The notes below the pieces were generated by a model. It had not been told where the DNA came from, did not search any database, and saw only the letters and a program-made list of their open reading frames with translations. DNA of 64,000 nt from Ferrimonas sp048263965 (GTDB lineage Bacteria > Pseudomonadota > Gammaproteobacteria > Enterobacterales > Shewanellaceae), in assembly GCF_048263965.1 (NCBI RefSeq), contig NZ_JBLXDO010000017.1, positions 22,453 through 86,452 on the forward strand, written 5' to 3'. The translations under genes were made by a program, and so were the position numbers. This document shows, in pieces, positions 16,744 to 26,046 of the stretch; position 1 is the first letter of the stretch; each line of letters opens with the position of its first letter.

Positions 16744-19227
16744 TCAGGGCGTCATTTTTTTGAGCAGCAGCTCGGTGAGCCTGTCCGCGGTCAGGGGGCG
16801 GCTGAACAGGAAACCCTGTGCCAGGCGGCAGCCGCTGTCACACAGGAAGCCTGCCTGGCCCTGGTTCTCCACCCCTTCGGCGATCACCGTCAGGGAGAGA
16901 GAGTGGCCCATGGAGATGATCGCTTCTACGATGCCCCGGCTGTCCTGATCGCCAGGGACACCACTGACGAAGCTGCGGTCAATCTTCAGGGTGTTGAGGG
17001 GTAGCCGTTTCAGGTAGCTCAGGGAGGAGTAGCCTGTGCCAAAGTCATCGATGGAGATGTGGATCCCCATGCTCCTCAGTTGACCCAGACGGCGGATCGA
17101 CTCCTCCGGATTCTGAATCATAAAACTCTCTGTCACCTCCAGCTCCAGTGCCGAAGCGGGCATGCCGCTCTCCATCAGCACCTGGCTTACCTCACTGACA
17201 AAGTTGTCTTTCAGCAGCTGGGGGCCGGCGATGTTGACGGCGATGCGGCCAAAGTTCAGGCTCTGGTCAAGCCAGTTGGCGCCCTGGTGACAGGCCTGCT
17301 TCAGTACCCACAGACCGATTTCGTCGATGAGGCCTATACGCTCGGCAGCAGGAATGAACCTCGACGGGGAAACCTGTCCAAGCTCTTCAGACTGCCACCG
17401 AAGCAGGGCTTCCAGACCCACCAGTTGACCGCTGTTGAGATCCACCTGGGGCTGATAGACCAGATAAAACTCCTCTCGCTCCAGGGCGGAGTGCAAGGCG
17501 CTTTGCACCTTGAGGTGCTCCATGGACTCTTCGGTCAGGGTATGGGTATAGAAGGCGAAGCTGTTGCGACCCTGCTGTTTGGCCCGGTACATGGCGGTAT
17601 CGGCGTTGCGAAGCAGGGTGTCCCTGCTGCTGCCATCCTGAGGGTAAAGGGCGATGCCCATGCTGCCGGTGAGTTTCAGCTGCTCCCCTGTGCTGAGAGC
17701 CACAGGTTGCTGGAACAGGCTCATCAGGCCGCTGGCAACATTGGTGGCCGCAGGAGCCCCGCCCACTTCAGGAAGCAGAATCACAAACTCATCTCCGCCA
17801 ATCCGTGCGACGGTATCCGAGCTTCGCAGCTGGTTCTTGAGGCGCTGGGCTATTTCACACAGCACCTCGTCGCCCACCAGATGGCCGCGACTGTCATTGA
17901 TCAGCTTGAAGTGGTCCACATCGATAAACACCACCGCCAGTTCACTCTGGTTCCTGGTGGCACGGGCGATCTCCTGGTCCAACTGGCTGTGGATGCGCAC
18001 CCGGTTCGGCAAACCGGTGAGAGGATCATGGTAGGCCATGTGGGCCAGGCGCTCTTCGGTCTGTTTCTGCAGTGAGATGTCGGAGAAGAGGGCGACCAGG
18101 TAGCGGATGCCGCCATCATCATCGTATACCGCCGAGTGAGTGGCCATCTGTGGGTAGAGGGTGCCGTCCTTACGCCGATTCCACACCTCGCCGTGCCAGT
18201 GCCCCTGAGCCAGCATGCTTCGCCACATCGACTCGTAGAATGTCTGGTCATGGCGGCCCGACTTGAGGATCCTGGGGTTGTTGGTCAGGGCCTCCTCTCG
18301 GCTGTATCCGGTGATGCGGCAAAAGGCGTCATTGACCTCGATGATGGTGCCGCGATGATCGGTGATCATCACCCCTTCCGCAGAGTTGGCAAACACCGTG
18401 GCGGCCAGGGTCAGCTGCTCCTGGAATACCCGACGCTGGGTGACGTTTCGAGTCATGCCGATGACCCCCAGCAGCTCTCCCTGCTTGTCGATAATGGGGC
18501 TCTTGATGGTTTCCAGCCAGGTCTGCTGCTCCGGATCGCCGGGGTCGGCGCACTCCTCCACCACCATCTGTCGACACTGACGAATTGCCTGGTTGTCGGC
18601 GGCTTCAAACACGGCGGCCCGCTCAGGCCCAAACAGCTGGGTGTCGTTTCGCCCAAGGGGAGAGCATTGCCAGTCGCGGACCACACTCTGGTTGGCTGCA
18701 ACGTAGATGCCTTTGGCATCCTTAATCCAGACATGATCCTCAATGCTGTTGATGAAATCATTGAGGGTGATGCCTCTCAGGGCGGCGTCCTCGCCAGCCT
18801 GAGCATCCGTGTGGTGTTTCAGATGCCTGGCCAGATCGTTTTCCATTCGTCCACAGAGGTTGTCCTTGAGCAGCTTGGCATCGTCACTCAGCGCTGTCGG
18901 TCCATAGAGGCAGATGAGGCCGAAGAGCACGCCGTTGGGCCAGAACACCTCGTGGAGATGCAGCCTGGGATCCCTGGTTTTTTTGTCCGACGTATAGTTC
19001 AGGGTGGCACGAAGTTGCTCGGCCACTGGGGTGAGGATCAGCTTCAGTTGTTCGGGTGAGCAGTCGTTGGCGTCACAGAGCAAAATGGGCTCTGCGCCCT
19101 GATCCACGTGAAGGATGACGCCTTTGGCGTCAGCGGCGTTGGCCAGCAGCCTCATGGAGGGGCGCCAGTCCTGGCCCAGATCTGCAAAGACGCTTGTGTC
19201 CAGCCACTCTGGATTCAGTACTGCCAC
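16744..19227 (-). CDS. PAS-GGDEF-EAL cyclic-di-GMP signalling protein
   Basis: An 827-residue soluble protein with no membrane helix. Order: an N-terminal GAF-like region (about 1-150, where VILHVDQGAEPILLCDA reads as sensor-like), PAS (about 155-265), PAS (about 275-390, with WHGEVWNRRKDGTLYPQ), GGDEF (about 400-565) and EAL (about 580-820). The active-site motifs RIGGDEFVILL and GLEALLRWQ are both intact, so either synthesis or breakdown of cyclic-di-GMP is possible; EAL activity often dominates in such fusions. The start is a GTG with GGGGAG 8 bases upstream. Confidence 0.9.
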   Translation of the reverse strand: MAVLNPEWLDTSVFADLGQDWRPSMRLLANAADAKGVILHVDQGAEPILLCDANDCSPEQLKLILTPVAEQLRATLNYTSDKKTRDPRLHLHEVFWPNGVLFGLICLYGPTALSDDAKLLKDNLCGRMENDLARHLKHHTDAQAGEDAALRGITLNDFINSIEDHVWIKDAKGIYVAANQSVVRDWQCSPLGRNDTQLFGPERAAVFEAADNQAIRQCRQMVVEECADPGDPEQQTWLETIKSPIIDKQGELLGVIGMTRNVTQRRVFQEQLTLAATVFANSAEGVMITDHRGTIIEVNDAFCRITGYSREEALTNNPRILKSGRHDQTFYESMWRSMLAQGHWHGEVWNRRKDGTLYPQMATHSAVYDDDGGIRYLVALFSDISLQKQTEERLAHMAYHDPLTGLPNRVRIHSQLDQEIARATRNQSELAVVFIDVDHFKLINDSRGHLVGDEVLCEIAQRLKNQLRSSDTVARIGGDEFVILLPEVGGAPAATNVASGLMSLFQQPVALSTGEQLKLTGSMGIALYPQDGSSRDTLLRNADTAMYRAKQQGRNSFAFYTHTLTEESMEHLKVQSALHSALEREEFYLVYQPQVDLNSGQLVGLEALLRWQSEELGQVSPSRFIPAAERIGLIDEIGLWVLKQACHQGANWLDQSLNFGRIAVNIAGPQLLKDNFVSEVSQVLMESGMPASALELEVTESFMIQNPEESIRRLGQLRSMGIHISIDDFGTGYSSLSYLKRLPLNTLKIDRSFVSGVPGDQDSRGIVEAIISMGHSLSLTVIAEGVENQGQAGFLCDSGCRLAQGFLFSRPLTADRLTELLLKKMTP

Positions 19228-19436
19228 TCAGATGCTCCCCTAGGCTCAAACAGGCTACAATAAATAATGCCAACAATAATAAAGACTTGCCTAACGCTTT
19301 GGGGCGTCAGGCTGATTTTTATGCTGGGATTATCTCATTTCGCCGGACTATTGGGAACCAAGGCTTGTTCCGGGAGAGAAGCTGTACAAGGGCGGGGCCC
19401 CGGTTTAGGGGCAGGCGCAACGGCGGTGAGCGGCGA

Positions 19437-19862
19437 TCAGCTCAGCTCCTTTTTCAGAAAGAAGCTGACGTAGCCGGGGGGCATATCCTCCAGCTTGGCA
19501 AACACTTCATAGCTGTGCTGCTGATAGAACTCCAGAGCAAGGTAGTTGGTGGTCTTGATGAAGATGCCGTGAGCCCCCTTGGCATGGGCGTAGCCCTCCA
19601 GTTGGTTCAGCATACGCGTGCCGGCACCGCAGCGTCGCTTGTCCTCTTCCACCCAGATGCCATCCACATGGAGCCAGCCCAGTTTCACCTCTCCGGCGAT
19701 ACCACCGACGATTCTACCCGTTTCATCTTTAATGAAGCAGGCAACGGTTTCATGTTGCATGGAGCCAGCAACGGCGTCGTTGAAGCCAATCAGCCCCTGC
19801 TTCAGGGCCTGAACTTCGCTCTGGTCCGGCGGGGATACCGGCGTCAGCTGTAAACTGTCCAT
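19437..19862 (-). CDS. GNAT family N-acetyltransferase
   Basis: A 141-residue protein with the GNAT fold pattern: a beta strand in GRIVGGIAGEVKLGWLHVD, then IWVEEDKRRCGAGTRMLNQL, which contains the acetyl-CoA pyrophosphate loop (R-R-C-G-A-G, normally R/Q-x-x-G-x-G/A), and LEFYQQHSYEVFAKLEDMP near the C-terminus. The substrate cannot be read from sequence. It is a single gene between the cyclic-di-GMP gene and a SnoaL-like gene on the same strand. Confidence 0.85.
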   Translation of the reverse strand: MDSLQLTPVSPPDQSEVQALKQGLIGFNDAVAGSMQHETVACFIKDETGRIVGGIAGEVKLGWLHVDGIWVEEDKRRCGAGTRMLNQLEGYAHAKGAHGIFIKTTNYLALEFYQQHSYEVFAKLEDMPPGYVSFFLKKELS

Positions 19863-19942
19863 GTCATTGATCTCTTGGGCTGGGTAACGGGATTAAGTTA
19901 CTGTCCACCTGGAGTAGTTGCAAGTTCCGCCGAAATCAGACC

Positions 19943-20314
19943 CTAGAACTGCTCGGAAAATTCGAGTTTCATTGAAGCCAACTTCCAGTGGCCATCCCCT
20001 TGTCGGCACCACTGCTCCATGAGGATCTTTCCTCGGCCGATGTTCATCTGCCATTGACCACACAACTGGACCTCATCATCGCTGATAAGGGTGACCTGAG
20101 TGTTCTTGTAAACCAGATCACTGGCTCCGGATTGCAGCATCCCCTGCCAGAAAGTGTGAATCTGCTCCTGGCCGGTGAACTGCCCCATGGGCTTAACGTC
20201 AAGAGACGCGCCATCGGCGAAACTGGCGACACAATAGTCGAGATTGCCGTGATTAAACTGATTGATCCAGTTCTGGCTGGCCTTGAGGGCGTTAATCAGG
20301 GTGTGATGATGCAT
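19943..20314 (-). CDS. SnoaL/NTF2-like protein
   Basis: A 123-residue protein with the cone-shaped NTF2-like fold: an N-terminal helix region (ASQNWINQFNHGNLDYCVAS), then strands ending in GQWQMNIGRGKILMEQWCRQ and WKLASMKLEFSEQF. Members range from isomerases to ligand-binding subunits. No catalytic residue assignment is possible here. It stands alone on the minus strand, 80 bases from the GNAT gene. Confidence 0.75.
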   Translation of the reverse strand: MHHHTLINALKASQNWINQFNHGNLDYCVASFADGASLDVKPMGQFTGQEQIHTFWQGMLQSGASDLVYKNTQVTLISDDEVQLCGQWQMNIGRGKILMEQWCRQGDGHWKLASMKLEFSEQF

Positions 20315-20398
20315 AAGCGCCTCCGGATAGTCAGGCCTGATGACAAAAGCATAACACCACCAAGTAATATATGCTGCAAACTACCCTTATCTCGCTCT

Positions 20399-21334
20399 TC
20401 AGTTGATCGAGGTGGTGTCCAGTATGTTTTTGATGGCTTCTTGGAAGTTGTTTTTAAGTAGTTCTTCCAGGGTTTTCATGGCTGGGTGCTGATACCAGGA
20501 GCGGTTGCATATGAAGCCATACTGAAAATCGATCGGGCTTCCCTCACAGGTGACCGGTCGCCAAACCAGATTATGTTGGCTGTGTTCTGGGTAGGCGTTG
20601 CTTGAAAAGACAGAATAATCCAATTGTTCAGCGCAACGCAGTGCCGCCTGCATTGAAGCGACGGTTATGTTCGAACTCAGCTTAATGCCGTGCTCTTCAA
20701 GAATCACTTTTTCTAGATGCGGAACTTTGGCTCCGGAGTCAAGACTAACAAAGTTCATTTTTTGCAGATCATTTATCTCAATCGCCTTGTTGACTGATAG
20801 TGGGTTATCGGCACGAAGGTAGACGCCGAGGTGAATGCTTCCGAGTCGCCTCTGAATGAATCGACTATCAATGTCGAAAGGGAAAAAGTTAATTCCGACA
20901 GCAAAATCGCTAGGGTTTAGATCTGGCAGGCTGTCTGTTGGCCAGGCATGGAAGCTGAAACCAAGATTACATTGATGTTGTTTTAGCTCTTTCATCAATC
21001 CAATCATAATATGCTCGGTAAGGTAGAGTGGCGCGTAAACTTTAAGGCAGCCCTCCATTCTTTCTATGGAACTCTCCGCCGATTGTTTTATGCAATCATC
21101 TAAACTTTTGACAAGTGGAGAGATTGCCTGAATAAGGTTTACGGCAAATGCTGTTGGCATATATTGTCCATTGGACGTGATAAATAGTTCATTACCAAAA
21201 TGGCCACGTAGTTGTGCCAGGCTACGATTAAGCGTTGAACGGCTCACACTAAGGTGCCTGATAATGGCGTGTGTCGTCCGATACTCGTTTACAGCCAATA
21301 GATACCTTACTAAGTTTAAGTCGAGCTTCGTCAT
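20399..21334 (-). CDS. LysR-type transcriptional regulator divergent from the AOR cluster
   Basis: A 311-residue regulator. Residues 1-65 form the winged helix (LDLNLVRYLLAVNEYRTTHA, then SVSRSTLNRSLAQLRGHFGN); residues 90-300 form the periplasmic-binding-protein-like effector domain. I take the ATG at 21334 (MTKLDLNL) because it matches the family N-terminus and has GAGA 9 bases upstream. It is transcribed away from the aldehyde oxidoreductase cluster across a 449-base gap, the classic LysR arrangement, so it probably controls that cluster in response to a small effector. The gene is more AT-rich than its neighbours. Confidence 0.87.
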   Translation of the reverse strand: MTKLDLNLVRYLLAVNEYRTTHAIIRHLSVSRSTLNRSLAQLRGHFGNELFITSNGQYMPTAFAVNLIQAISPLVKSLDDCIKQSAESSIERMEGCLKVYAPLYLTEHIMIGLMKELKQHQCNLGFSFHAWPTDSLPDLNPSDFAVGINFFPFDIDSRFIQRRLGSIHLGVYLRADNPLSVNKAIEINDLQKMNFVSLDSGAKVPHLEKVILEEHGIKLSSNITVASMQAALRCAEQLDYSVFSSNAYPEHSQHNLVWRPVTCEGSPIDFQYGFICNRSWYQHPAMKTLEELLKNNFQEAIKNILDTTSIN

Positions 21335-21783
21335 TTCTTGTTCTCGTTGTAATTGAAGCACTCAGGCCGCCTGCTTCACAGGAGGCTATCTTACGCTCAC
21401 CTTTGCGATATTGACCCAGGTCACAAAAAGGGCTGGTTGGATCGAGAAGGTTGACGACTACACCCGGGTAAAAGTCAATGCTCGGCATGGTTCAGAGACC
21501 ATTTATCCATTAGAGCACGATATTAGAACTGATTGAATTGTTACGAGGTGGGTAAATATGTCCGCATTTTTGTTTGTTGAGCAAATCTGATGTTGTTTCT
21601 GGTTTGTCGGAGTTGCTATTTTCTATTGCTTCGGAGGGTTGCTCGTACGCTTAGTGAACGGGTTCATATTTGAACTTCCGTTGATTCAGATTTGATTCTG
21701 CTTCTAAGAAATACTTCGGCACATCGGCATTACGTATTTCAGAAGTCGATAGTTAATTAAATTGAATTCATTGTGGAGCCAAT
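21335..21783. other. 449-base divergent regulatory gap, LysR / AOR cluster
   Basis: No protein-coding frame of quality is present. The gap is AT-rich towards the cytochrome gene. A short inverted repeat, TTTG-N5-CAAA, lies around 21573-21585 and could be a regulator half-site pair. It is too weak to name, and its spacing does not fit an FNR site. Promoters for both divergent units must lie here. Confidence 0.5.
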
Positions 21784-22668
21784 ATGAATATGGAACCAAA
21801 AAACCTTTTTGGGTGGTTACTGGCGGGGGGGATTGTACTGTTACTGTGCGCCATTGCCGTTGCAGTGTCCTCCTACGGAGGCAGTCAGGGAAGTGATGCT
21901 CCCCTGTTTTTTGACAGCCTGTCGTACTTTTTGCTGTTTGTAGTCGCCTGTGCCCTAATCTGCTCGGCAAAGTTGTCCAGGCCAGGTGATCGTATTAAGG
22001 GGAACCGAGTGCTTCGGCACGATGGTGTTGCCCGTCTGACTCATTGGACCACAGCCATGGGGTGTTTGATTCTGCTTGCTACTGGTGTCGGCCTGGGCTT
22101 TCTTGAGTTTCCCCGTCTGGTGGTGAGTGCTGATGACACGGCTTTGATGTTTAACCTCCATTATATCGGTGCCCTGTATTTCCTGTTCGGATGTAGCCTG
22201 TGGGCCGCCAACCAACTGGTTGACCCAGACCGTCTGCGCAGTCACCTTCCGGACGAGCCGCTGTGGGTTGAGATTAAGAAATCGGTGCTTCACTACGCCC
22301 ACATGATGGGGTTAACGCCAACTGCGGTTCCCGCCCCCAAGTACCACCACTCGGGGCGCTTGGCGGGTCTGGTGATTATCGGGGCTTCCTTTGTGGTTAT
22401 TGTCTCCGGGGGCGGCAAAATCGTTGCCCGGGGTTTGGAGTTAGACCTTCTGATTATCAAGGTGGTCAACCTCGGCCATGATTGGGCGGCTCTGCTCTTG
22501 CTCCTGCTTATTCCGATACACGCTTTCCTGGGGGGTATTGCCCCCTGGGCCTGGAACACCCTGTCGGGGATGGTTACCGGATATGTGAGTGCGGATTACG
22601 CCAGGCATCACCATGGCCTTTGGTTTCGGCAACTGGAGCAGAAACAGCAAAGGGAGAGACAACAATGA
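21784..22668 (+). CDS. Membrane cytochrome b subunit, formate dehydrogenase gamma/YdhU-like
   Basis: A 294-residue polytopic membrane protein. After two N-terminal helices, the section RHDGVARLTHWTTAMGCLIL starts a four-helix cytochrome b fold. Candidate haem ligands are the His of LTHW, the His of FNLHYIGALY, the His of VNLGHDWAALL and the His of LIPIHAFLGG. This resembles the quinone-linked b subunits of formate dehydrogenase and thiosulfate reductase, and E. coli YdhU, encoded beside an AOR-family gene. It would pass electrons between the quinone pool and the ferredoxin encoded next, whose ATG overlaps this stop by 4 bases. First gene of the AOR cluster. Confidence 0.82.
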   Translation: MNMEPKNLFGWLLAGGIVLLLCAIAVAVSSYGGSQGSDAPLFFDSLSYFLLFVVACALICSAKLSRPGDRIKGNRVLRHDGVARLTHWTTAMGCLILLATGVGLGFLEFPRLVVSADDTALMFNLHYIGALYFLFGCSLWAANQLVDPDRLRSHLPDEPLWVEIKKSVLHYAHMMGLTPTAVPAPKYHHSGRLAGLVIIGASFVVIVSGGGKIVARGLELDLLIIKVVNLGHDWAALLLLLLIPIHAFLGGIAPWAWNTLSGMVTGYVSADYARHHHGLWFRQLEQKQQRERQQ

Positions 22669-23354
22669 CAGCTAGGGACACGACTTCCGGGATGGACAGC
22701 GGCCGGCGCCATTTCCTCACTGCCTTGGGCAGTGTTGGTATGCTGATTGGACTCAGCGGCAACGCCTATGTATTGCGTGATGAAAAGATCTATATAAAGA
22801 GCGCCGGCGGTGCCTTGGTGGTCGATTTGAAGAAATGCATGGGGTGCGGCACCTGCATGACCACCTGCTCACTGACCCATCATGGCAAGGCCTCAATGTC
22901 GCTGGCCAGGATTCAGATTCAACAAGATTCGTTCACCCCCTTCCCAGATGATATCCAGATGGCTACCTGTCATCAGTGTGAGGATGCCCCCTGTGTCGGC
23001 GCCTGCCCGGTCAACGCCAACACGGCCAATGAGGAGTTCGGGTTTGTGCGAGACATCGATCCGAACCGGTGCATCGGTTGTATGCAGTGCATCGAGGCCT
23101 GCCCCTATACCCCTAAGCGCGTGCAGTGGAACGCGGAAACCCGAAGTGCCCAAAAATGCGATCTCTGCGTTAACACCCCCTTTATGAGCGAGGAGGGTGG
23201 GCCTGAGGGGGTTCGTGCTTGTCAACGGGTGTGCCCGGTGGCGGCCATTGACTTTGTCACCGAGCTGCCGCCGGCCAGTGCTCCCGATGACGCCTATGTC
23301 GTCAATCTACGTAATGAAAGCTGGGCTCTCACCGGCAAGACCATCGAGGATTAA
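22665..23354 (+). CDS. Tat-exported four-cluster 4Fe-4S ferredoxin, YdhX/YdhY-like
   Basis: A 229-residue electron carrier. The start at 22665 overlaps the cytochrome stop. Residues 13-35 carry a twin-arginine signal (SGRRHFLTALGSVGMLIG), implying export of the folded protein. Sixteen cysteines form four cluster sets: CMGCGTCMTTC, CHQCEDAPCVGACP, CIGCMQCIEACP, and CDLC with CQRVCP, as in DmsB/HybA/YdhX-type subunits. It probably links the membrane cytochrome b with a redox partner on the periplasmic side. The neighbouring oxidoreductase has no signal of its own, so the partner may be the AOR (if co-exported) or something else. Confidence 0.87.
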   Translation: MTARDTTSGMDSGRRHFLTALGSVGMLIGLSGNAYVLRDEKIYIKSAGGALVVDLKKCMGCGTCMTTCSLTHHGKASMSLARIQIQQDSFTPFPDDIQMATCHQCEDAPCVGACPVNANTANEEFGFVRDIDPNRCIGCMQCIEACPYTPKRVQWNAETRSAQKCDLCVNTPFMSEEGGPEGVRACQRVCPVAAIDFVTELPPASAPDDAYVVNLRNESWALTGKTIED

Positions 23355-23359
23355 GCGCA

Positions 23360-25558
23360 ATGAAGATGAAAGGCTTTGCTGGAAAGATTCTGCATGTCGA
23401 TTTGAACAATCTGACCACTTCGGTTATCCCGACCGCCAAGTATCAACGCTGGGGCGGTGGTCATGGCTTAGGGGCCGCGCTGTTTTGGGATCTGTGCCAG
23501 GAGGTGGAGTCGATCTCCGATGGGCGAGACCCGCGTAATGTGGTGACACTGGCCGCATCACCCTTCTCCGGAACTAATGTGCCCTCTGCCGGAGGGCGCT
23601 GCGAAGTGACCGGCATAGGCACCGGCCTGAAACCCAAGAACTGGTTTACCCGCTCAAACTTCGGCGGCCAGTTCAGCGCCATGCTGAAACACGCCGGCTG
23701 GGATGCGGTGACGGTGACCGGTGCGGCTCCCTATCCGGTGTATCTGGATATCCGCAATGACAAGGTGGTTATCCGCGATGCCGCCGGGGTGTGGGGAAAG
23801 GACACCTACGACACCCAGAGGATCATCCAGCAGGAGGTGGCCAATGTCGAGGCCACCGCTGGCTGGAATGCGCAGCTCGATAACAACGAGATCGGCCGAA
23901 CCACTCAGAAGGCGGCCGTCGTCTCCATTGGCCCGGCGGGAGAGAACCAATCGGTGTTGGCTTCCCTGGTTCACGGCGCTGGCCACGGTTCCGGGCAGTG
24001 TGGTTTTGGTGCGGTATTGGGCTCAAAGAACCTTAAGGCGATCAGTGTCATTGGCACCGGAAGCGTCGATATTGCCGACCCCTTGGCATTGGTCAATGCC
24101 CGTTTCAAGACCCGGGAACTCTATGCCAACGACGCGGATAATGTCACCGTCCTTGGGACGCCCAGCAATCCCGATGCGGCCAATGTCCATCTCAATACAG
24201 AGGTGGGGGCCCACGCTTTGGGCAGCGCCTCGCGAGCGCTCCTGTTTGCTCCAATAAACAGCAACCACCGCAGCATCGGCTGTCACGGCTGCATCAATGG
24301 GTGTAAGCAGCGTCGAGATGGCTATGGCAACGAGTCCCACTGCCAGACGACGGTGTGGTACTTGGCGCCCGCGCTCCTGGCTGCTCGTGGCGAGGCGGCA
24401 CTGAAGATGACCCTGTTCGATGACCGTAAAGATATCACCGAGACCATGATGTATGCGGCGGAAACCATTCAGCGGCTGGGCATCAACTCCTACCCGCTGA
24501 CGGACGGGTGTCTATGGTTGGGAACTCTGGCCCAGTACGGGGTGATCGGTCCCGACAAGCCGATCAACTCCAATTTGCCCTGGCACAAGTTTGGCACCAT
24601 GGAGTTCTGCAGGGCGTTTTGCGAAGCCATCGCCTTCAAGACCGATATTGGGGAGCTGCTGGCTGAGGGGTTTGTCGAGGCCGCCAGGGCCGTTGGACGG
24701 GAGCAGGACCTGAAAGAGGGAAAGATTCTGCAATACCCCTACTGGGGCATTCCCGAGCATGGTTATGACCCGCGGGCGGAGTTGACCTGGGGTTACGCCA
24801 CCCTGATGGACAGCCGCGACATCAACGACCACGGCTATAACTGGATCTTCTGGAACGTCAATTATGAGATCGCCGCGGGCATCGAGCATCCGGTCGATGC
24901 GGAAACCATGGCCAGGTGCTACACCGAGAAGATGATTCCCTATGCCCATGATCTGCCCCTGGCACTGGATTTTTCAGAGAAGAATATGTACTCGGAGAAT
25001 ATTGCCAGGGCGGTGCAGTGGCAGATGCACTACAACCGCTTTTACAAGAACTCGTTGTTGATGTGTGATTTCCGCTGGCCTGACTGCTGCAACCTGAATC
25101 GTCCCGATTTCAGGGGGGCGACTGCCGATTCCGAAGTGGGTGAGCAGGTGTACTGGAGGGCTGTTACCGGTGAGGCGATTACCTTCGAGGAGGGAATTCG
25201 CCGAGGGCGTCAGGTTTACAACCTCGACAACGCCATATGGACCCTGCAGGGGCGGCATCGCGACCTGGTGAAATTCGAAGACTACATCTACGACAAGAAA
25301 TATGATCACTCTAAGCTTGGCAGTTACTGCTGGCCGTCAACCAATGACGATGGTCAGTGGGCTTTCAGAGACACGGTAGGACGCCAATTGGATCGCCAGG
25401 GGGTGGAGCATTGGAAGGATCATTATTATCGGCTTGAGGGTTGGGATCTGAATACCGGCTGGCCGACCCGGGCGACGCTGGAGCAGCTGGATATGGGGTT
25501 TGTGGCGGACCGCCTCGCCCAGGCTGGCAAGCTGGGTCGGGAGGGAGGTGTTCAATGA
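23360..25558 (+). CDS. Aldehyde ferredoxin oxidoreductase family protein (tungsten/molybdenum), YdhV-like
   Basis: A 732-residue enzyme of the AOR family, which carries a bis-pterin tungsten or molybdenum cofactor and one 4Fe-4S cluster. The N-terminal domain opens as in the family (GKILHVDLNNLTT) and contains NWFTRSNFGGQFSAMLKHAG. Cluster cysteines: CHGCINGC (Cys 308, 311, 315) and a later Cys within CDFRWPDCC (569-576). It is longer than archaeal AOR (about 605) and nearer E. coli YdhV (about 700). No signal peptide is visible. It follows the ferredoxin by 5 bases and overlaps the next gene by 4. The substrate could be an aldehyde or carboxylate; unknown. Confidence 0.9.
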   Translation: MKMKGFAGKILHVDLNNLTTSVIPTAKYQRWGGGHGLGAALFWDLCQEVESISDGRDPRNVVTLAASPFSGTNVPSAGGRCEVTGIGTGLKPKNWFTRSNFGGQFSAMLKHAGWDAVTVTGAAPYPVYLDIRNDKVVIRDAAGVWGKDTYDTQRIIQQEVANVEATAGWNAQLDNNEIGRTTQKAAVVSIGPAGENQSVLASLVHGAGHGSGQCGFGAVLGSKNLKAISVIGTGSVDIADPLALVNARFKTRELYANDADNVTVLGTPSNPDAANVHLNTEVGAHALGSASRALLFAPINSNHRSIGCHGCINGCKQRRDGYGNESHCQTTVWYLAPALLAARGEAALKMTLFDDRKDITETMMYAAETIQRLGINSYPLTDGCLWLGTLAQYGVIGPDKPINSNLPWHKFGTMEFCRAFCEAIAFKTDIGELLAEGFVEAARAVGREQDLKEGKILQYPYWGIPEHGYDPRAELTWGYATLMDSRDINDHGYNWIFWNVNYEIAAGIEHPVDAETMARCYTEKMIPYAHDLPLALDFSEKNMYSENIARAVQWQMHYNRFYKNSLLMCDFRWPDCCNLNRPDFRGATADSEVGEQVYWRAVTGEAITFEEGIRRGRQVYNLDNAIWTLQGRHRDLVKFEDYIYDKKYDHSKLGSYCWPSTNDDGQWAFRDTVGRQLDRQGVEHWKDHYYRLEGWDLNTGWPTRATLEQLDMGFVADRLAQAGKLGREGGVQ

Positions 25559-25971
25559 ACCCTGTTACAGGAGCCCAGGCTAAACATTATTTGCGTCAAG
25601 TTAAGTTTGAAGAGGCGATGATGGCCGCCATTATAGTTCGCCCAAGGGGGATGGCCCCGATGATAGTGAATTCAGTCGAATCGTTGTACATCTTGTTTGA
25701 ACCAAATAGTAAATCGGTTCCCGGGGTGGATTTTAATGAGCTTGAGCGATGGCTGTCGGATATCGTAGGAGATACAGAATTGGCTGATGCAGTTCACTAT
25801 GATTCTGACAAGGGCACGTTTTTTGAACATTGTGTAAAAGTGTATCGCAAATTGGATATAAGGCTTCGCCAATATGCCTCTGCCATGAATATCCCCGTGC
25901 CTGAGAAAGAATCCAGGCAGGTGGTTAACCCAACTTTCACCCTGTATAAAAACTACGCAAATCATATCTGA
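25555..25971 (+). CDS. Unknown 138-aa protein coupled to the AOR gene
   Basis: Not recognised. The ATG at 25555 overlaps the AOR stop (ATGA), so it is translationally coupled and very probably works with it. The protein is soluble and mixed alpha/beta, with no signal peptide, no CxxC motif and only one cysteine. A His/Asp-containing centre (DAVHYDSDKGTFFEHCVKVY) precedes an amphipathic helix. E. coli ydhV is likewise accompanied by unknown proteins (YdhW, YdhT), but those are larger. Possible roles: cofactor insertion chaperone, maturation factor or small subunit of the enzyme. The gene is clearly more AT-rich than the AOR gene. Confidence 0.8.
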   Translation: MNPVTGAQAKHYLRQVKFEEAMMAAIIVRPRGMAPMIVNSVESLYILFEPNSKSVPGVDFNELERWLSDIVGDTELADAVHYDSDKGTFFEHCVKVYRKLDIRLRQYASAMNIPVPEKESRQVVNPTFTLYKNYANHI

Positions 25972-26046
25972 TAGATATTAATTGGTAAGTAACCCTGACT
26001 TCAGGGTTACTTACCCATCTGTGGATGAAACTAGAGATTAGTCAAA

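Noticed and set aside
21573..21585. FNR-like site upstream of the cytochrome b gene of the AOR cluster
   Set aside because: TTTG-N5-CAAA has the wrong spacing and core for FNR (TTGAT-N4-ATCAA). It is kept only as an unnamed inverted repeat.
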